Positions 8,296 through 17,269 are shown, counted from the stretch's first letter. The stretch: 64,000 nucleotides of DNA from Frondihabitans peucedani (GCF_039537585.1 NZ_BAABAU010000004.1:466522-530521); one strand, 5' to 3'. Numbers and translations: made by a program. The notes: generated by a model not told the origin, from the letters alone.

Positions 8296-8314
8296 GATCC
8301 CCCGTTCCTCGGTG

Positions 8315-8320
8315 ATTATG
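8315..8320 (-). promoter_or_regulatory. -10 element upstream of the solo HTH gene
   Basis: The minus strand reads GGTGCATAATC here, with CATAAT as the -10. The same 11-mer occurs at the promoter of the micro-ORF operon (44880-44885). No good -35 stands 17 bases upstream. Confidence 0.4.
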
Positions 8321-8474
8321 CACCTGGACGGGCCCCGGGAGCAGTCCCGCGACCGATCTGCCCCGGGATCCTGTGGGATTTCCAGTGATCCGGGGCGTCC
8401 TGTCCGGAAACCGCACCGGCAGGATCGCGGGGCGGCCCGCGAGAGGGAGGGCGGACCCGCTCACCGCAGGAGAC

Positions 8475-8867
8475 TCAGGCGGGCCAGGCTCCCCGGCGAT
8501 CCTGCGCGTCGCGCCAGATCGTCTCGGCCTGCTCCCGGTCGAGTCGCATGCCCCGGCTCATGAGGTCGTGGACGATGTCGCCCTTCGTCGCACCGCACCA
8601 GTCGGGACGCCGGCAGCTGCAGCGCTCGTCGTCGCCCGACACGAACTCGTCGGCGGGCTGCGGGCGGAGGCCGGGGTGCGGGGCCGCCTGCGGCGACTCG
8701 ATCGCCTGCGCCTCGGGGGGCCTGGAGATCGCCTCGGTCACGGCGGCGCGGGCGACGCGGCGGTAGAAGAGGAGGCTCTCCTTGACCTGCATGCCGAGGG
8801 GCGTGCGGGAGGCGGCGCGGACCGTCCGGGCGGAGATCCTGGCCGCGGCGTCGAGTCGTTCTCCCAC
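8475..8867 (-). CDS. Hypothetical protein with CxC..C cysteine cluster
   Basis: 130 aa, unrecognised. GTG at 8867 is preferred because AGAGGA lies 6 bases before it; the ATG at 8873 has its ribosome-binding site directly abutting. The N-terminal half is helical and basic (AARISARTVRAASR, ESLLFYRRVARAA). The middle is Pro/Ala-rich. The C-terminal part has DERCSCRRPDWCGATKGD, a possible small metal-binding knuckle, then a helix-rich end (GMRLDREQAETIWRDAQD). No signal peptide or membrane segment. Confidence 0.7.
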   Translation of the reverse strand: MGERLDAAARISARTVRAASRTPLGMQVKESLLFYRRVARAAVTEAISRPPEAQAIESPQAAPHPGLRPQPADEFVSGDDERCSCRRPDWCGATKGDIVHDLMSRGMRLDREQAETIWRDAQDRRGAWPA

Positions 8868-9028
8868 GGGCATTCCTCTCGATCGGTCGGTCCGTCAAGA
8901 CTACGGACGCGGCGGGCGACCCGCCATGGGCGTCCGCCGAGAAACGACGCGGGCGCAGGATCGGGGAAACCGGGCCGGATCCTGTCGGGGGCGTGTGCGG
9001 TCCCCTCGACCTGCACTAGCCTGCGGCC

Positions 9029-9667
9029 ATGCCGAACGCCGGACGACTCGTCGTCGCCGTCTCCACCGTCCTCGCCGTCGCCCTGGGAATCGGGTTCGTG
9101 GTGGTCACGACGAACCGCCCCGACATCCGAGTCGACGAGGGGGGCAGCTCGTGCATGGCCAGCACCGGCAGCGGCGACACCGTCTTCGGGATGTACGTCA
9201 TCAACGACGGCGATCAGCCGGCGACTCTCGACTCCATCGACGCCGGAACCGTCAACGACCTGTCGTCGGTCGGCTACACAGCCCTGCCGGCGCGGGGGCT
9301 CCACGATGATGCAATCGGGGTCGGCACGGAGAGCTACCGCGACGTGGCCGACTGGTCGAAGCGCCGCGCGGTCGCCGGCGCGCCCGTCCCTGCGCACTCG
9401 AGCGTTCAGATCGTCATCTTCCCGCGGCTGGCCCGCGGCGCTCACTCCGGGAACGTCCGCGACTTCACGATCAGGATCACGGCGGCAGGCGGCGTCCAGC
9501 ACACGTTCTTCTCGGAGACGAACGACGGCTTCTATCCGGCGAGCGCCAAGAACATGCCCGACTGCGATCGCTGCGCGCGCCTCCGGCCCGGCGGGCACGT
9601 CAGGCTGTCGCCGCGGCCAGATCGCGGGCCCTCGCCTGCGGTACGCCCAGCACCAGGAGACTCGTGA
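9029..9667 (+). CDS. Hypothetical membrane-anchored secreted protein
   Basis: 212 aa. Residues 5-27 (GRLVVAVSTVLAVALGIGF) form a single N-terminal membrane segment with a short positive start, so the rest is probably extracytoplasmic. The body is beta-rich (VFGMYVINDGDQPATLDSID, VQIVIFPRLA, FTIRITAAGG), like an immunoglobulin-type fold, with cysteines at CMAST and PDCDRC. No lipobox. The last 20 codons overlap the convergent TetR gene, and the Arg/Pro-rich tail there looks less protein-like. Function unknown. Confidence 0.72.
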   Translation: MPNAGRLVVAVSTVLAVALGIGFVVVTTNRPDIRVDEGGSSCMASTGSGDTVFGMYVINDGDQPATLDSIDAGTVNDLSSVGYTALPARGLHDDAIGVGTESYRDVADWSKRRAVAGAPVPAHSSVQIVIFPRLARGAHSGNVRDFTIRITAAGGVQHTFFSETNDGFYPASAKNMPDCDRCARLRPGGHVRLSPRPDRGPSPAVRPAPGDS

Positions 9668-10199
9668 CGACCGCGGCGGCGACCCCCGCGCGGGCATCGT
9701 CGAGCCCGGCGTCCGCGACGCTGAACACGGACGAGAACGCGATCTGGCTGAGCACGCGGGAGGGCAGGTGCCGGGAGAACGAGCCGTCGTCCTGGCCGCG
9801 CAGGACGAGAGCCGCGAGCGATGCGTCGACGGGTTCGAGCAGGGCGTGGATCTCGTGGCCGAACTCGCCACGACGGAGAGCGATCAGGACGCGATAGCGG
9901 TGGGCGAGAGGCCAGAGACGCGACACGAAGTCGGCCCAGGCGACGTCGGGTGATCCTGCTGAGGCGTCGACCTCTGCGAGCACCGCGGACATCTCGTCGA
10001 CCGCCTGCCGAGCCAGAGTCCGGACGAGGTCGGCCCTCGTCGGGAAGTAGCCGTAGACCGTGCGGCGGACCACGGCGGCTGCGGCGGCGACCTCTGCCAT
10101 GCCGGCGTCAGGATCGCGGCCCAGCGTCTCGAGGGCGACGTCGAGGATGCGGCGCCGGGTCTGCTCCATGGCCAGCGCCCGCGGCGAGAGGTCACTCAT
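9600..10199 (-). CDS. TetR-family repressor, divergent from epoxide hydrolase
   Basis: 199 aa. The N-terminal HTH at about residues 14-60 (RRRILDVALETLG, then MAEVAAAAAVVRRTVYGYFPTRADLV) is classic TetR; the C-terminal ligand domain is variable. Divergent transcription from the epoxide hydrolase across 108 bp, with three TGCACA-type palindromes between them, indicates that it represses both genes and is released by a substrate-like ligand. The ligand is unknown. Confidence 0.9.
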   Translation of the reverse strand: MSDLSPRALAMEQTRRRILDVALETLGRDPDAGMAEVAAAAAVVRRTVYGYFPTRADLVRTLARQAVDEMSAVLAEVDASAGSPDVAWADFVSRLWPLAHRYRVLIALRRGEFGHEIHALLEPVDASLAALVLRGQDDGSFSRHLPSRVLSQIAFSSVFSVADAGLDDARAGVAAAVVTSLLVLGVPQARARDLAAATA

Positions 10200-10210
10200 G
10201 AATCCATCAT

Positions 10211-10270
10211 TGCACGTTCGTGTGCAGCGATGTAGGGTGCACAGCAGTGTGCAATGCACACGAGTGTGCA
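10211..10270. promoter_or_regulatory. Three TGCACA-N4-TGTGCA operators for the TetR protein
   Basis: Sites at 10211-10226 (one mismatch in the left half), 10238-10253 and 10255-10270 (both perfect 6-4-6 palindromes) fill the intergenic region between the TetR and epoxide hydrolase genes. The centres are 27 and 17 bp apart. The adjacent pair also shares a TGTGCA-A-TGCACA palindrome. Confidence 0.8.
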
Positions 10271-10307
10271 GCAGAGTGCCGCACCAGGATGACGAGATGG
10301 AGACCCC

Positions 10308-11471
10308 GTGTCCCGAGACGAAGCACCCCACGACACTGCGATCCGCCCCTTCGCTGTCCACGTGCCCCAGTCGGAGATCGACGACCTCCGCGATCGCCTC
10401 GCCAACGTGCGGTGGCCGGATGCGGAGACCGTCGACGACTGGTCGCAGGGCGTCCGGGTCGACAGCGCCAGGTCCCTGGTCGACCACTGGCAGCATCACT
10501 ACGACTGGCGTCGCTTCGAGAGCCGGGTCAACGGCCTGCCCCAGTTCACGGCGACGATCGACGGTCTCGACATCCACTTCGTCCACGTCCGGTCCGCGAA
10601 CCCCGGCGCGATGCCCCTCCTCCTCACGCACGGCTGGCCCGGGTCGTTCATCGACTTCCTCGCGCTGATCGACCCGCTGACCGACCCGGTCGCGCACGGC
10701 GGATCGGTCGAGGACTCGTTCGACGTCGTCATCCCGTCACTGCCCGGCTTCGGCTTCTCGGGCAAGCCGACGGAGACCGGATGGACCGTCCCGCGGGTCG
10801 CAGCCGCCTGGGCGGAGCTCATGGCTCGTCTCGGCTACGAGAGATGGACGGCCCACGGCGGCGACTGGGGAGCCGTCGTCACCACGGCCCTGGGCATCCT
10901 GCGACCGGAGGGCCTCGCCGGCATCCACCTGAGCTCGCAGTACGTCTTCCCGACGACCATCCCCGACGAGTTGTCGCCGGAGGAGGAGCACGCCGTCGCC
11001 ACCCTCGCCCTCTACACGGGCTACCTCGGCGGGTCGAACCACCTCCAGGCCACGAAGCCGCAGACCGTCGGGTTCGCGCTGGCCGACTCCCCGGTCGGGC
11101 AGGCCGCGTGGATCTACGAGAAGTTCCAGTCGAAGAGCGACAACGACGGGCGAGCCGAGGACGCCCTCGCCATAGACGAAATCCTCGACACCATCTCGCT
11201 GTACTGGTTCACGAACAGTGCGGCCTCCTCGGCCCGCATCTACTGGGAGAACAGCTCCGGGGGCCTCGCGGGCCCTCGCCTGTCACTGCCGGTGGCGGTC
11301 ACGGTGTTCCCGAAGGACATCCCCCTTCCGCCGCGTTCGTGGATCGAGGACGCCTACAGCGACCTGATCCACTACGGCGAAGCGGAGCGGGGCGGCCACT
11401 TCGGGGCGTTGGAGCAGCCCGGGTTCCTGGTCCGGGAGCTCCGGGACGGGCTCCGGACCCTGCGCCGCTGA
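10308..11471 (+). CDS. Epoxide hydrolase (EPHN + alpha/beta hydrolase fold)
   Basis: 387 aa, the full family length. GTG at 10308 follows GGAG by 7 bases. An N-terminal EPHN region at about residues 11-105 (FAVHVPQSEIDDLRDRLANV) precedes the hydrolase core. The oxyanion motif is HGWPGS (108-113), the nucleophile Asp186 sits in HGGDWG, and the general base His364 in GGHFGALEQP. Tyr residues in the cap (YWFTNS, RIYWEN) are the ring-opening pair. It converts epoxides to diols; juvenile-hormone/microsomal-type family. Controlled by the divergent TetR. Confidence 0.92.
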   Translation: MSRDEAPHDTAIRPFAVHVPQSEIDDLRDRLANVRWPDAETVDDWSQGVRVDSARSLVDHWQHHYDWRRFESRVNGLPQFTATIDGLDIHFVHVRSANPGAMPLLLTHGWPGSFIDFLALIDPLTDPVAHGGSVEDSFDVVIPSLPGFGFSGKPTETGWTVPRVAAAWAELMARLGYERWTAHGGDWGAVVTTALGILRPEGLAGIHLSSQYVFPTTIPDELSPEEEHAVATLALYTGYLGGSNHLQATKPQTVGFALADSPVGQAAWIYEKFQSKSDNDGRAEDALAIDEILDTISLYWFTNSAASSARIYWENSSGGLAGPRLSLPVAVTVFPKDIPLPPRSWIEDAYSDLIHYGEAERGGHFGALEQPGFLVRELRDGLRTLRR

Positions 11472-11472
11472 C

Positions 11473-11505
11473 GGCCGTCGACAGCCGCGGTCGCCGCCGA
11501 CGGCC
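11473..11505. terminator. Hairpin between convergent genes
   Basis: GGCCGTCG (11473-11480) pairs with CGACGGCC (11498-11505). It sits directly after the epoxide hydrolase stop and before the convergent membrane protein gene's stop. Stem only, no T-tract. Confidence 0.45.
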
Positions 11506-11517
11506 ACCGTCACCCGG

Positions 11518-12351
11518 CTACCCGCAGAACTCGTACGGCGGCTTCGGGTTCGCGCCGACCCAGACCAAGCCGACCCGCGTTCCGCTGCCGTCGAACTGGA
11601 AGGTGATCGAGTTCGCACCCGCCTTGACGCTCCAGAGGCTGAAGACCTCCGAGCTCGGGTCGGGGCCGTACGTCCCGATCCTGGTGAGCTGCGGATAGTC
11701 GGCCTTGAGCTGCTCGAGCGTCGTCCCGATGCCTGCTCCGGTCGAAGTCGTCGGCGACGTCTTCAGGTAAGCAGGATCGGACGGGGCGACGAGCCCGAGA
11801 GACACCCCCGACACGACCCCGCCCTCCTTCACGACGATGAGCGTGATCGAGCCCTTCCGGTCCCAGAACGAGGCGTCCGGATTCGGGCAGTTCTCGTTGC
11901 CCGTCGTGTACGCCGACGTCAGGTCGTCCACCTCGCCGTCGTAGGGGGCACCGAGCGCGACCGGCCCGACCTCCGTCGAGGAGATCGTCCAGGTGGCGGG
12001 GTCGTCGAGCGTGAAGACCTTCGACGGCGTCGGGGTCGGCGTCGGCTCGGGAGCCGGGGCGGCGCTCGACGGCGACGGCTGCGGTGCGGGAGCCTGGACC
12101 ACAGGGCTCGGGGCGGGCGTGTCCGTGGCGACCGGGGCCGGGGCCGAGAAGAGGTCCTTGGGGACGAGACCCGCGGCGTACGCACCGCTCGCGGTCCCGG
12201 CAGCGAGGAGGACGACCAGCCCGACCACGGGCCACGCGTGCCGGCGGCGGACCGGGCGAGGACGCACCTCGTCCGCGCGCTCCAGGACGGACTGCTTCAT
12301 GTCGACGAGCATCCGCTGGAGATCGTCTCCGGTGGGAGGTTCAGTGTTCAT
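11518..12351 (-). CDS. Single-pass membrane protein paired with ECF sigma factor
   Basis: 277 aa. A cytosolic start (about 1-40, charged, PRPVRRRHAW) is followed by one membrane helix at about 41-60 and a Pro/Ala/Thr spacer (about 70-110, rich in PAP, PSP and TPTP). A globular outside domain contains NCPNPD and a C-terminal EFCG, perhaps a disulphide pair. The gene overlaps the sigma factor stop by 11 nt, as sigma/anti-sigma pairs do. No zinc-binding ZAS motif is seen in the N-terminus, so anti-sigma activity is an inference from context only. Confidence 0.78.
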   Translation of the reverse strand: MNTEPPTGDDLQRMLVDMKQSVLERADEVRPRPVRRRHAWPVVGLVVLLAAGTASGAYAAGLVPKDLFSAPAPVATDTPAPSPVVQAPAPQPSPSSAAPAPEPTPTPTPSKVFTLDDPATWTISSTEVGPVALGAPYDGEVDDLTSAYTTGNENCPNPDASFWDRKGSITLIVVKEGGVVSGVSLGLVAPSDPAYLKTSPTTSTGAGIGTTLEQLKADYPQLTRIGTYGPDPSSEVFSLWSVKAGANSITFQFDGSGTRVGLVWVGANPKPPYEFCG

Positions 12352-12886
12352 CGTGCATCACAGCCTTCTTCAGTCGGGCACGCGAGCGGGAGACCCGCTT
12401 GGTGACGGCGCCGGCGCTCAGGCCGAGCAGCGCGGCGGCCTCCGAGTAGGAGTGCCCCTCGAGGAGGCAGAGTTCGCAGATCCTGCGATCCAGGGGCGCG
12501 AGAGCGTCGATCTCGTCGCGGACCCAGCGGAGGCGCTCACGGGCGTCCTCCTCCTGGGGAGGAGCCGCGAGGTCGTCGGGAAGCGGATCGCCCTGGGTGC
12601 GCAGCTGGCGGCGCAGCAGGTTCCGCGAGTGATTCCGGCAGACCACGAGCAGCCACGGCAGAAGCGAGCCCGTGGGCAGCTCGATCGAGGCGGCCTTCTG
12701 CCACAGCGTGAGCAGGGTGTCCTGGACGAGCTCCTCCACGTCCATCCTGCTCGGCGCGACGGCCCAGGCGTACCGCGTCAGAGTCGGCGCGAACCGGTCG
12801 AACGCGGCGGCGAGCGCGGCGCGGTCTCCGATCGCCAGGCGCGTCAGCAGCGCGTGGTCGTCGTCGGTGTCTTCGGAATCGGTCAT
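12341..12886 (-). CDS. ECF-type RNA polymerase sigma factor
   Basis: 181 aa. The region 2 helices (AFDRFAPTLTRYAWAV, VEELVQDTLLTLWQKA) bind core polymerase and the -10. A proline/acidic linker follows. Region 4 (LAPLDRRICELCLLEGHSYSEAAALLGLSAGAVTKRVSRSRARLKK) is the -35 binding HTH. ATG at 12886 has GAAGGGGGAACG just upstream. Co-transcribed with the overlapping membrane protein gene, probably an envelope-stress or redox switch. Confidence 0.92.
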   Translation of the reverse strand: MTDSEDTDDDHALLTRLAIGDRAALAAAFDRFAPTLTRYAWAVAPSRMDVEELVQDTLLTLWQKAASIELPTGSLLPWLLVVCRNHSRNLLRRQLRTQGDPLPDDLAAPPQEEDARERLRWVRDEIDALAPLDRRICELCLLEGHSYSEAAALLGLSAGAVTKRVSRSRARLKKAVMHDEH

Positions 12887-12993
12887 CGTTCCCCCTTCAC
12901 TAGAGGAGTGTCGGGAAACTGGCGATCCTGACGCGTCCAATCGCTTTTCTTCGGGGACGGATGTCGAGGCCGGGTCGGATGGGTTACGCGGGC

Positions 12994-14697
12994 TCAGGCG
13001 GAAGCAGCAGCAGCGAGCCCGGCAGCGACACCGACGAGCGCGAGGTCCGAGCCGCGCGGCCCGACGAGGCAGAGGCCGACCGGGCCGCCGGGCACCCGCA
13101 GCAGTGGCGCCGACACCGCGGGGTAGCCCCCGATGCCCGCGATGCAGGTGAGCCCGAGCGTCCTGGAGCGCAGGGCGTCGAACTCCGCGGGCGTGGCCGA
13201 GAGCGACGGGGCCGCCGACGAGGCGCTGGGGAGCAGCAGGATCCTGCCGTCCAGCATCCGGTCGAGGTGATCGCGCTGCACGGCGAGCTCGTTCCGCGCC
13301 TGGGCCTCCCGGTCGGGGTCGATGCTGCGTCCGAACGCGAACCTCGCCTCGACGTCGGGCGCGAGGGCTCCGGGGTGCGCGGTGATCCACTCGCCGTGCG
13401 ACCGCCACGCCTCGGCAGCCTGCAGCACGCGGAACAGCTCGTAGAGGTGCGCGAGGTCGCCGAGCGCGATCGACTCCGGCGGGCGCAGGGCGCCGACGGC
13501 CGCGAGCTGGTCGAGCCGGTCGCGGAACGCCGCGGCGACGTCGGCCGAGACGGACGCGACGACGCCCGGGTCGAGGACGATCGACGGGGCGACGTCGTGC
13601 TGCAGCGGCGACGACGTGGCGGCCGGGCCGCTGAGGGTCGCGGCGGCGACGCGGGCCAGCAGGTCGGCGTCGCGGGTGAGCCAGCCGACCGTGTCGAAGG
13701 AGGGCGCGAGCGGCAGGAGGTCGGTCCGGCGCACGGCGCCGTGCGAGGTGCGGAGGCCCCAGAGGCCCTGGTACGAGGCCGGGACCCGGATCGAGCCGCC
13801 GGTGTCGGTGCCGAGGCCGATGCTGGCGTGACCGAGGGCGACCGCCGACGCGGGGCCGCTGGTCGAGCCGCCGGAGATCGCCCCGGGGACGGCCCCGTTG
13901 GGCGGCGTGCCGTAGGCGGAGTTCCGGCCGGCGATGCTGAAGGCGAACTCGTCGGTCTGCGCGATGCCGAGCACGGAGGCGCCCGCGTCGAGGAGGGCCT
14001 GCACGGCCGGGGCGTGGAACTCCTGGTCGGACTGCTCCTCGAGGTAGGCCGGGACCCCGGCGCCGACCCGGACCCCGGAGACGGCGAAGAGGTCTTTGAC
14101 CGCGACGGTCTCGCCGAGGAGCGGCGCTGTCTCGCGGACCGCATCAGGATCGTCGTCGGGCGACACCTCGACCGTCGTGGCGACGAGCGGCGCCCCGACG
14201 ACGCGCCAGATCCGCGTGTCGAAGATCGGGGCCGGAGCCTGCACCTGCGCCGACGCGATCCGCCAGACGCCGTAGACGTCGCCGTCGCCGGCCGTGCGGC
14301 GCCAGAGCTGGGTCACGACACCGCGGCCGCCGCCGACGGGCGCGTTCACCGACACGATCAGAGCGGTCGCAGGATCGACGACCCTCACGTGGAGCTGCTC
14401 GATCCGTCTCGCGGGCGCGGACTTCCGCCGCCCACGGAACGCCGTGATGGCCTCGTGCCCGACGAGCAGGCCGGCTCCGTCGGCGCGGAGCGTCAGGTGG
14501 CCGGGCTCGAACGCGTCGGCGAGCGCCTCCTGGTCGTTGTCGGCGAGGGCCCGCTCGTAGGCGTCGAACGCCTCCAGCAGCCGCTCGGGCAGGTCGCCCT
14601 CCACCGTCGTCACGCGGTCCGTCGTCACGCGGTCCGTCGTCACGCGGTCCGTCGTCCCGCGTCCGTCTGTCTCCGGCCCTCGCACAGCCTCACTCAT
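12994..14697 (-). CDS. Amidase with N-terminal AtzH/NTF2-like domain
   Basis: 567 aa. About residues 38-155 form an NTF2-like domain of the AtzH type (DAYERALADNDQEAL, GHEAITAFRGRR, GVVTQLW). About 165-560 are an amidase-signature enzyme: VAVKDLFAVSGVR with the cis-Ser/Ser/Lys triad region (PGAISGGSTSGPASAVALG, GLGTDTGGSIRVPA). The AtzH-amidase pairing is known from s-triazine/biuret-type nitrogen pathways, but the substrate here is unknown. ATG 14697 overlaps the acetamidase stop by 8 nt. The start region contains a 15-bp tandem repeat encoding repeated VTTDR. Confidence 0.88.
   Translation of the reverse strand: MSEAVRGPETDGRGTTDRVTTDRVTTDRVTTVEGDLPERLLEAFDAYERALADNDQEALADAFEPGHLTLRADGAGLLVGHEAITAFRGRRKSAPARRIEQLHVRVVDPATALIVSVNAPVGGGRGVVTQLWRRTAGDGDVYGVWRIASAQVQAPAPIFDTRIWRVVGAPLVATTVEVSPDDDPDAVRETAPLLGETVAVKDLFAVSGVRVGAGVPAYLEEQSDQEFHAPAVQALLDAGASVLGIAQTDEFAFSIAGRNSAYGTPPNGAVPGAISGGSTSGPASAVALGHASIGLGTDTGGSIRVPASYQGLWGLRTSHGAVRRTDLLPLAPSFDTVGWLTRDADLLARVAAATLSGPAATSSPLQHDVAPSIVLDPGVVASVSADVAAAFRDRLDQLAAVGALRPPESIALGDLAHLYELFRVLQAAEAWRSHGEWITAHPGALAPDVEARFAFGRSIDPDREAQARNELAVQRDHLDRMLDGRILLLPSASSAAPSLSATPAEFDALRSRTLGLTCIAGIGGYPAVSAPLLRVPGGPVGLCLVGPRGSDLALVGVAAGLAAAASA
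14605..14656. repeat. 15-bp tandem repeat inside the amidase 5' end
   Basis: CGTCGTCACGCGGTC occurs at 14605, 14620 and 14635, with a degenerate fourth copy at 14650. The unit length is a multiple of three, so copy-number change would keep the amidase frame and alter only its disordered N-terminus (VTTDR units). Confidence 0.9.
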
Positions 14698-15793
14698 CGA
14701 AGTCACTCACCCGGATGCGCGCGTGGACGCCCTTCACGAGGTCGACCACCTGCGAGATGTCGAAGTCGGTCGCGGCCGACAGGTACGCGTAGCCGAGGCT
14801 CTCCTCCATGCCGAAGCGGGCCTCGAGGAGGTCGAGCGCGGCGCGGACGCACTTCTGCACGGCGACGTCGAGGTCTTCGTCGAGCCCGGTCGGGACGAGG
14901 TAGTCGGCCGTCTCCGCGAGCGGGCCACTGATCTCTCCGAACAGGGCCCTGGCATCCTGCCGCTTCACGAGGTCGAAGCGGATGGTCGCGCGGAGCGACG
15001 CCTCCATCGCCGTGAGAGCGACCTCCCCGTCGCCCTGCGCGAAGTGCGGGTCGCCGACGTACGCCAGAGCGCCCGGCACCTGGACCGGCAGATGGAGCGA
15101 GGTCCCGGCCACCAGGAGGTTGATGTCGATGTTGCCGCCGTGGGAGCCGGGCGGCACCGAGTGCGGCCGCTCGGGGCCCGCGACGGCGACGCCCATGATG
15201 CCGAGGAACGGCCGCAGCGGGAAGCTGACCGAGACCGGCCCGCCGGGCGTCCGCGGCAGACGGCCGACGAGCCCTCCGCCCGACGGGTCGTCCTCGACGC
15301 TCGCGAAGACGCTGACGCTCAGCCCGAGCTCGCCGCGCGGCAGCTCTCCGGCGAGCGCACCCCTCCCGTGGCGGTTCGAGATGACCCCGTACGGCACCCG
15401 GGGCGTCGCCTCGAGGACGGTCATGGTGAGGACGTCGCCGGGCTCGGCTCCGCGGACGGCGATCGGCCCGGTGACGCCGTGAGGGCCGTCGACGGCAGGA
15501 TCGCGGCGCCCCTCCGAGGCCGCGATCGCGACGGCGTCGTCGAGCACGGCCTCTGCCGGGACCCCGTGCCGCGCGAAGTAGGCGACCGGGTCGCGCCCCT
15601 GGTCGTCGAGGATCCCCTCGTGGCTGACCGTGTCGATCGTGACGACGTCGCCCGGGTCGATGGTCAGGACGGCCCGGTCGGTCTCGCAGGGCAGCCAGCC
15701 CCAGAGCGTGTTGGCCTCGCTCGCGGGCAGGTAGAGAGGAGCCGGGATGGGGCCGCTCCCCGGCTGCAGGACGGTTCCCGTCTCGAGGATCAT
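14690..15793 (-). CDS. Acetamidase/formamidase family protein
   Basis: 367 aa, close to the usual FmdA/AmdA length. Motifs of the family are present: VLTIDPGDVVTIDTVSHEG, GAEPGDVLTMTVLEA, PPGSHGGNIDINLL (metal/substrate loop), and YVGDPHFAQGDGEVA. Hydrolyses short-chain amides such as formamide or acetamide with release of ammonia. First gene of a two-gene operon with the AtzH-amidase, which suggests stepwise breakdown of a nitrogen compound. Cytosolic. Confidence 0.9.
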   Translation of the reverse strand: MILETGTVLQPGSGPIPAPLYLPASEANTLWGWLPCETDRAVLTIDPGDVVTIDTVSHEGILDDQGRDPVAYFARHGVPAEAVLDDAVAIAASEGRRDPAVDGPHGVTGPIAVRGAEPGDVLTMTVLEATPRVPYGVISNRHGRGALAGELPRGELGLSVSVFASVEDDPSGGGLVGRLPRTPGGPVSVSFPLRPFLGIMGVAVAGPERPHSVPPGSHGGNIDINLLVAGTSLHLPVQVPGALAYVGDPHFAQGDGEVALTAMEASLRATIRFDLVKRQDARALFGEISGPLAETADYLVPTGLDEDLDVAVQKCVRAALDLLEARFGMEESLGYAYLSAATDFDISQVVDLVKGVHARIRVSDFDE

Positions 15794-15985
15794 GACGCCA
15801 CCCTAGCGACGCCGCGTTTCGGGCTCGTGTCTGGACGACGGCTCGCGAGACGCCCTCGATCCGCTGAATCCATGGCGGCTCGAGACCGGCGCGTGACGAT
15901 TCCGCACCGGGATGCGTCTGGTCGGAGAGGGCCGCTCTGCGAAGCCCCTCGGACACCCGGCAGAAAAGAACGGCAGACTCCACAC

Positions 15986-17269
15986 ATGAGATTCCCCGGA
16001 TTCAAGAACAGCGACGCGGCGGGCGCAGGCCGCGCCGCCGGAGCAGGTCGGCCTGCGGCCGGCCAGGCGGGCTCCCCGCAGACCGTGGCACCGGCGGGCG
16101 GCACGGCCGTCGCCGATCCGCGCGCGGCAGCGGGTGCGGGCGTGCTCCGCGCCGACGACACCGTGACCAACGGCATGAAGATCGCGGGAGCGTGGGGCTG
16201 GCGGATCCTGGTCGTCGCCGGCTGCATCGCCCTCTTCATCTTCCTGATCGAGACGCTCGCCGAGATCGTCATCCCGTTCCTGATCGCGCTCCTCATCTCG
16301 GCGCTGCTCAAGCCCGCCGTGACGGCGCTCGAGAGGCACCGCTGGCCGAAGTGGCTCGCCATCGTCGTGACGCTCCTCGGCGCGATCGTGATCTTCGGCG
16401 GGCTGATCCTGCTCGTCGTCGCGCAGGTCCGGGCCGGGCTCCCCGCGCTCGAGAAGGAGTCGGTGTCGTCGTTCAAGTCGGTGCAGGCGTTCCTCGCGGC
16501 GCCGCCGTTCAACCTGACCACGACCGACTACCAGTCGTACATCGACCAGGCCACCAAGGCCCTTCAGGACAGCAGCAAGTCGCTCCTCTCGGGCGCCGCC
16601 GCGGTCGGCCTCGGCAGCGTGCACTTCGTCGCCGACGGCCTGCTGACGATCTTCGCGACCATCTTCATGATGATCGACGGCGAGGGCGTCTGGAAGTGGG
16701 TCGTCCGGCTGTTCCCGCGCCGCGCCCGTCGCGCCGTCGACGGAGCCGGTCAGGCAGGATGGCACACGCTCACCACCTTCGTCCGGGTCCAGATCTTCGT
16801 GGCCGCGGTCGACGGCCTCGGCGTCGGGCTGTTCGCGTTCTTCCTCGGGCTCCCGCTGGCCGTGCCGATCGGCGTGCTCGTCTTCCTCGCGTCGTTCATC
16901 CCCGTCGTCGGAGCCATCGTGTCCGGCGCCTTCGCGGTCGTCATCGCGCTCGTCTTCATCGGACCGATCCAGGCGCTGATCATGCTCGGCGGCGTCATCA
17001 TCGTGCACCTACTCGAGGCGCATGTGCTGCAGCCGCTCGTCATGGGCAACGCCGTGAAGGTCCACCCGCTCGCGGTCGTCTTCGCCGTGGCCGGCGGCTC
17101 CTACATCGCCGGCATCCCCGGTGCGCTTTTCGCCGTTCCGACGATCGCCGTCATCAACGTGATGGTCACCTTCGTGGCCCGCGGCAGGTGGCGGACCGAG
17201 TCGAAGGCCGCCGCGGAGGACGACGCCGAGGACGAGGTGGTCCCGGACACGAAGCCCGCCCGCGCCTGA
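15986..17269 (+). CDS. AI-2E family transporter (membrane protein)
   Basis: 427 aa. The start is a low-complexity Ala/Gly-rich cytosolic stretch (residues 5-60). Multiple membrane helices follow from about residue 70: the paired IVIPFLIALLISALLKP motif, LGAIVIFGGLILLVVAQV, then a cluster after about 270 (VFLASFIPVVGAIVSGAFA, IIVHLLEAHVLQPLVMG, characteristic of PF01594). Members export small molecules or ions; the AI-2 function is only known for a few. Acidic C-terminal tail. ATG 15986 is the only plausible start; the upstream in-frame region is antisense to the acetamidase gene. Confidence 0.9.
   Translation: MRFPGFKNSDAAGAGRAAGAGRPAAGQAGSPQTVAPAGGTAVADPRAAAGAGVLRADDTVTNGMKIAGAWGWRILVVAGCIALFIFLIETLAEIVIPFLIALLISALLKPAVTALERHRWPKWLAIVVTLLGAIVIFGGLILLVVAQVRAGLPALEKESVSSFKSVQAFLAAPPFNLTTTDYQSYIDQATKALQDSSKSLLSGAAAVGLGSVHFVADGLLTIFATIFMMIDGEGVWKWVVRLFPRRARRAVDGAGQAGWHTLTTFVRVQIFVAAVDGLGVGLFAFFLGLPLAVPIGVLVFLASFIPVVGAIVSGAFAVVIALVFIGPIQALIMLGGVIIVHLLEAHVLQPLVMGNAVKVHPLAVVFAVAGGSYIAGIPGALFAVPTIAVINVMVTFVARGRWRTESKAAAEDDAEDEVVPDTKPARA

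Noticed and set aside
12961..14931. Long plus-strand open frame (656 codons) across the amidase
   Set aside because: It is antisense to the amidase, is Arg/Gly/Glu-rich low-complexity, has no motif, and arises from the G+C-rich third positions of the real gene.
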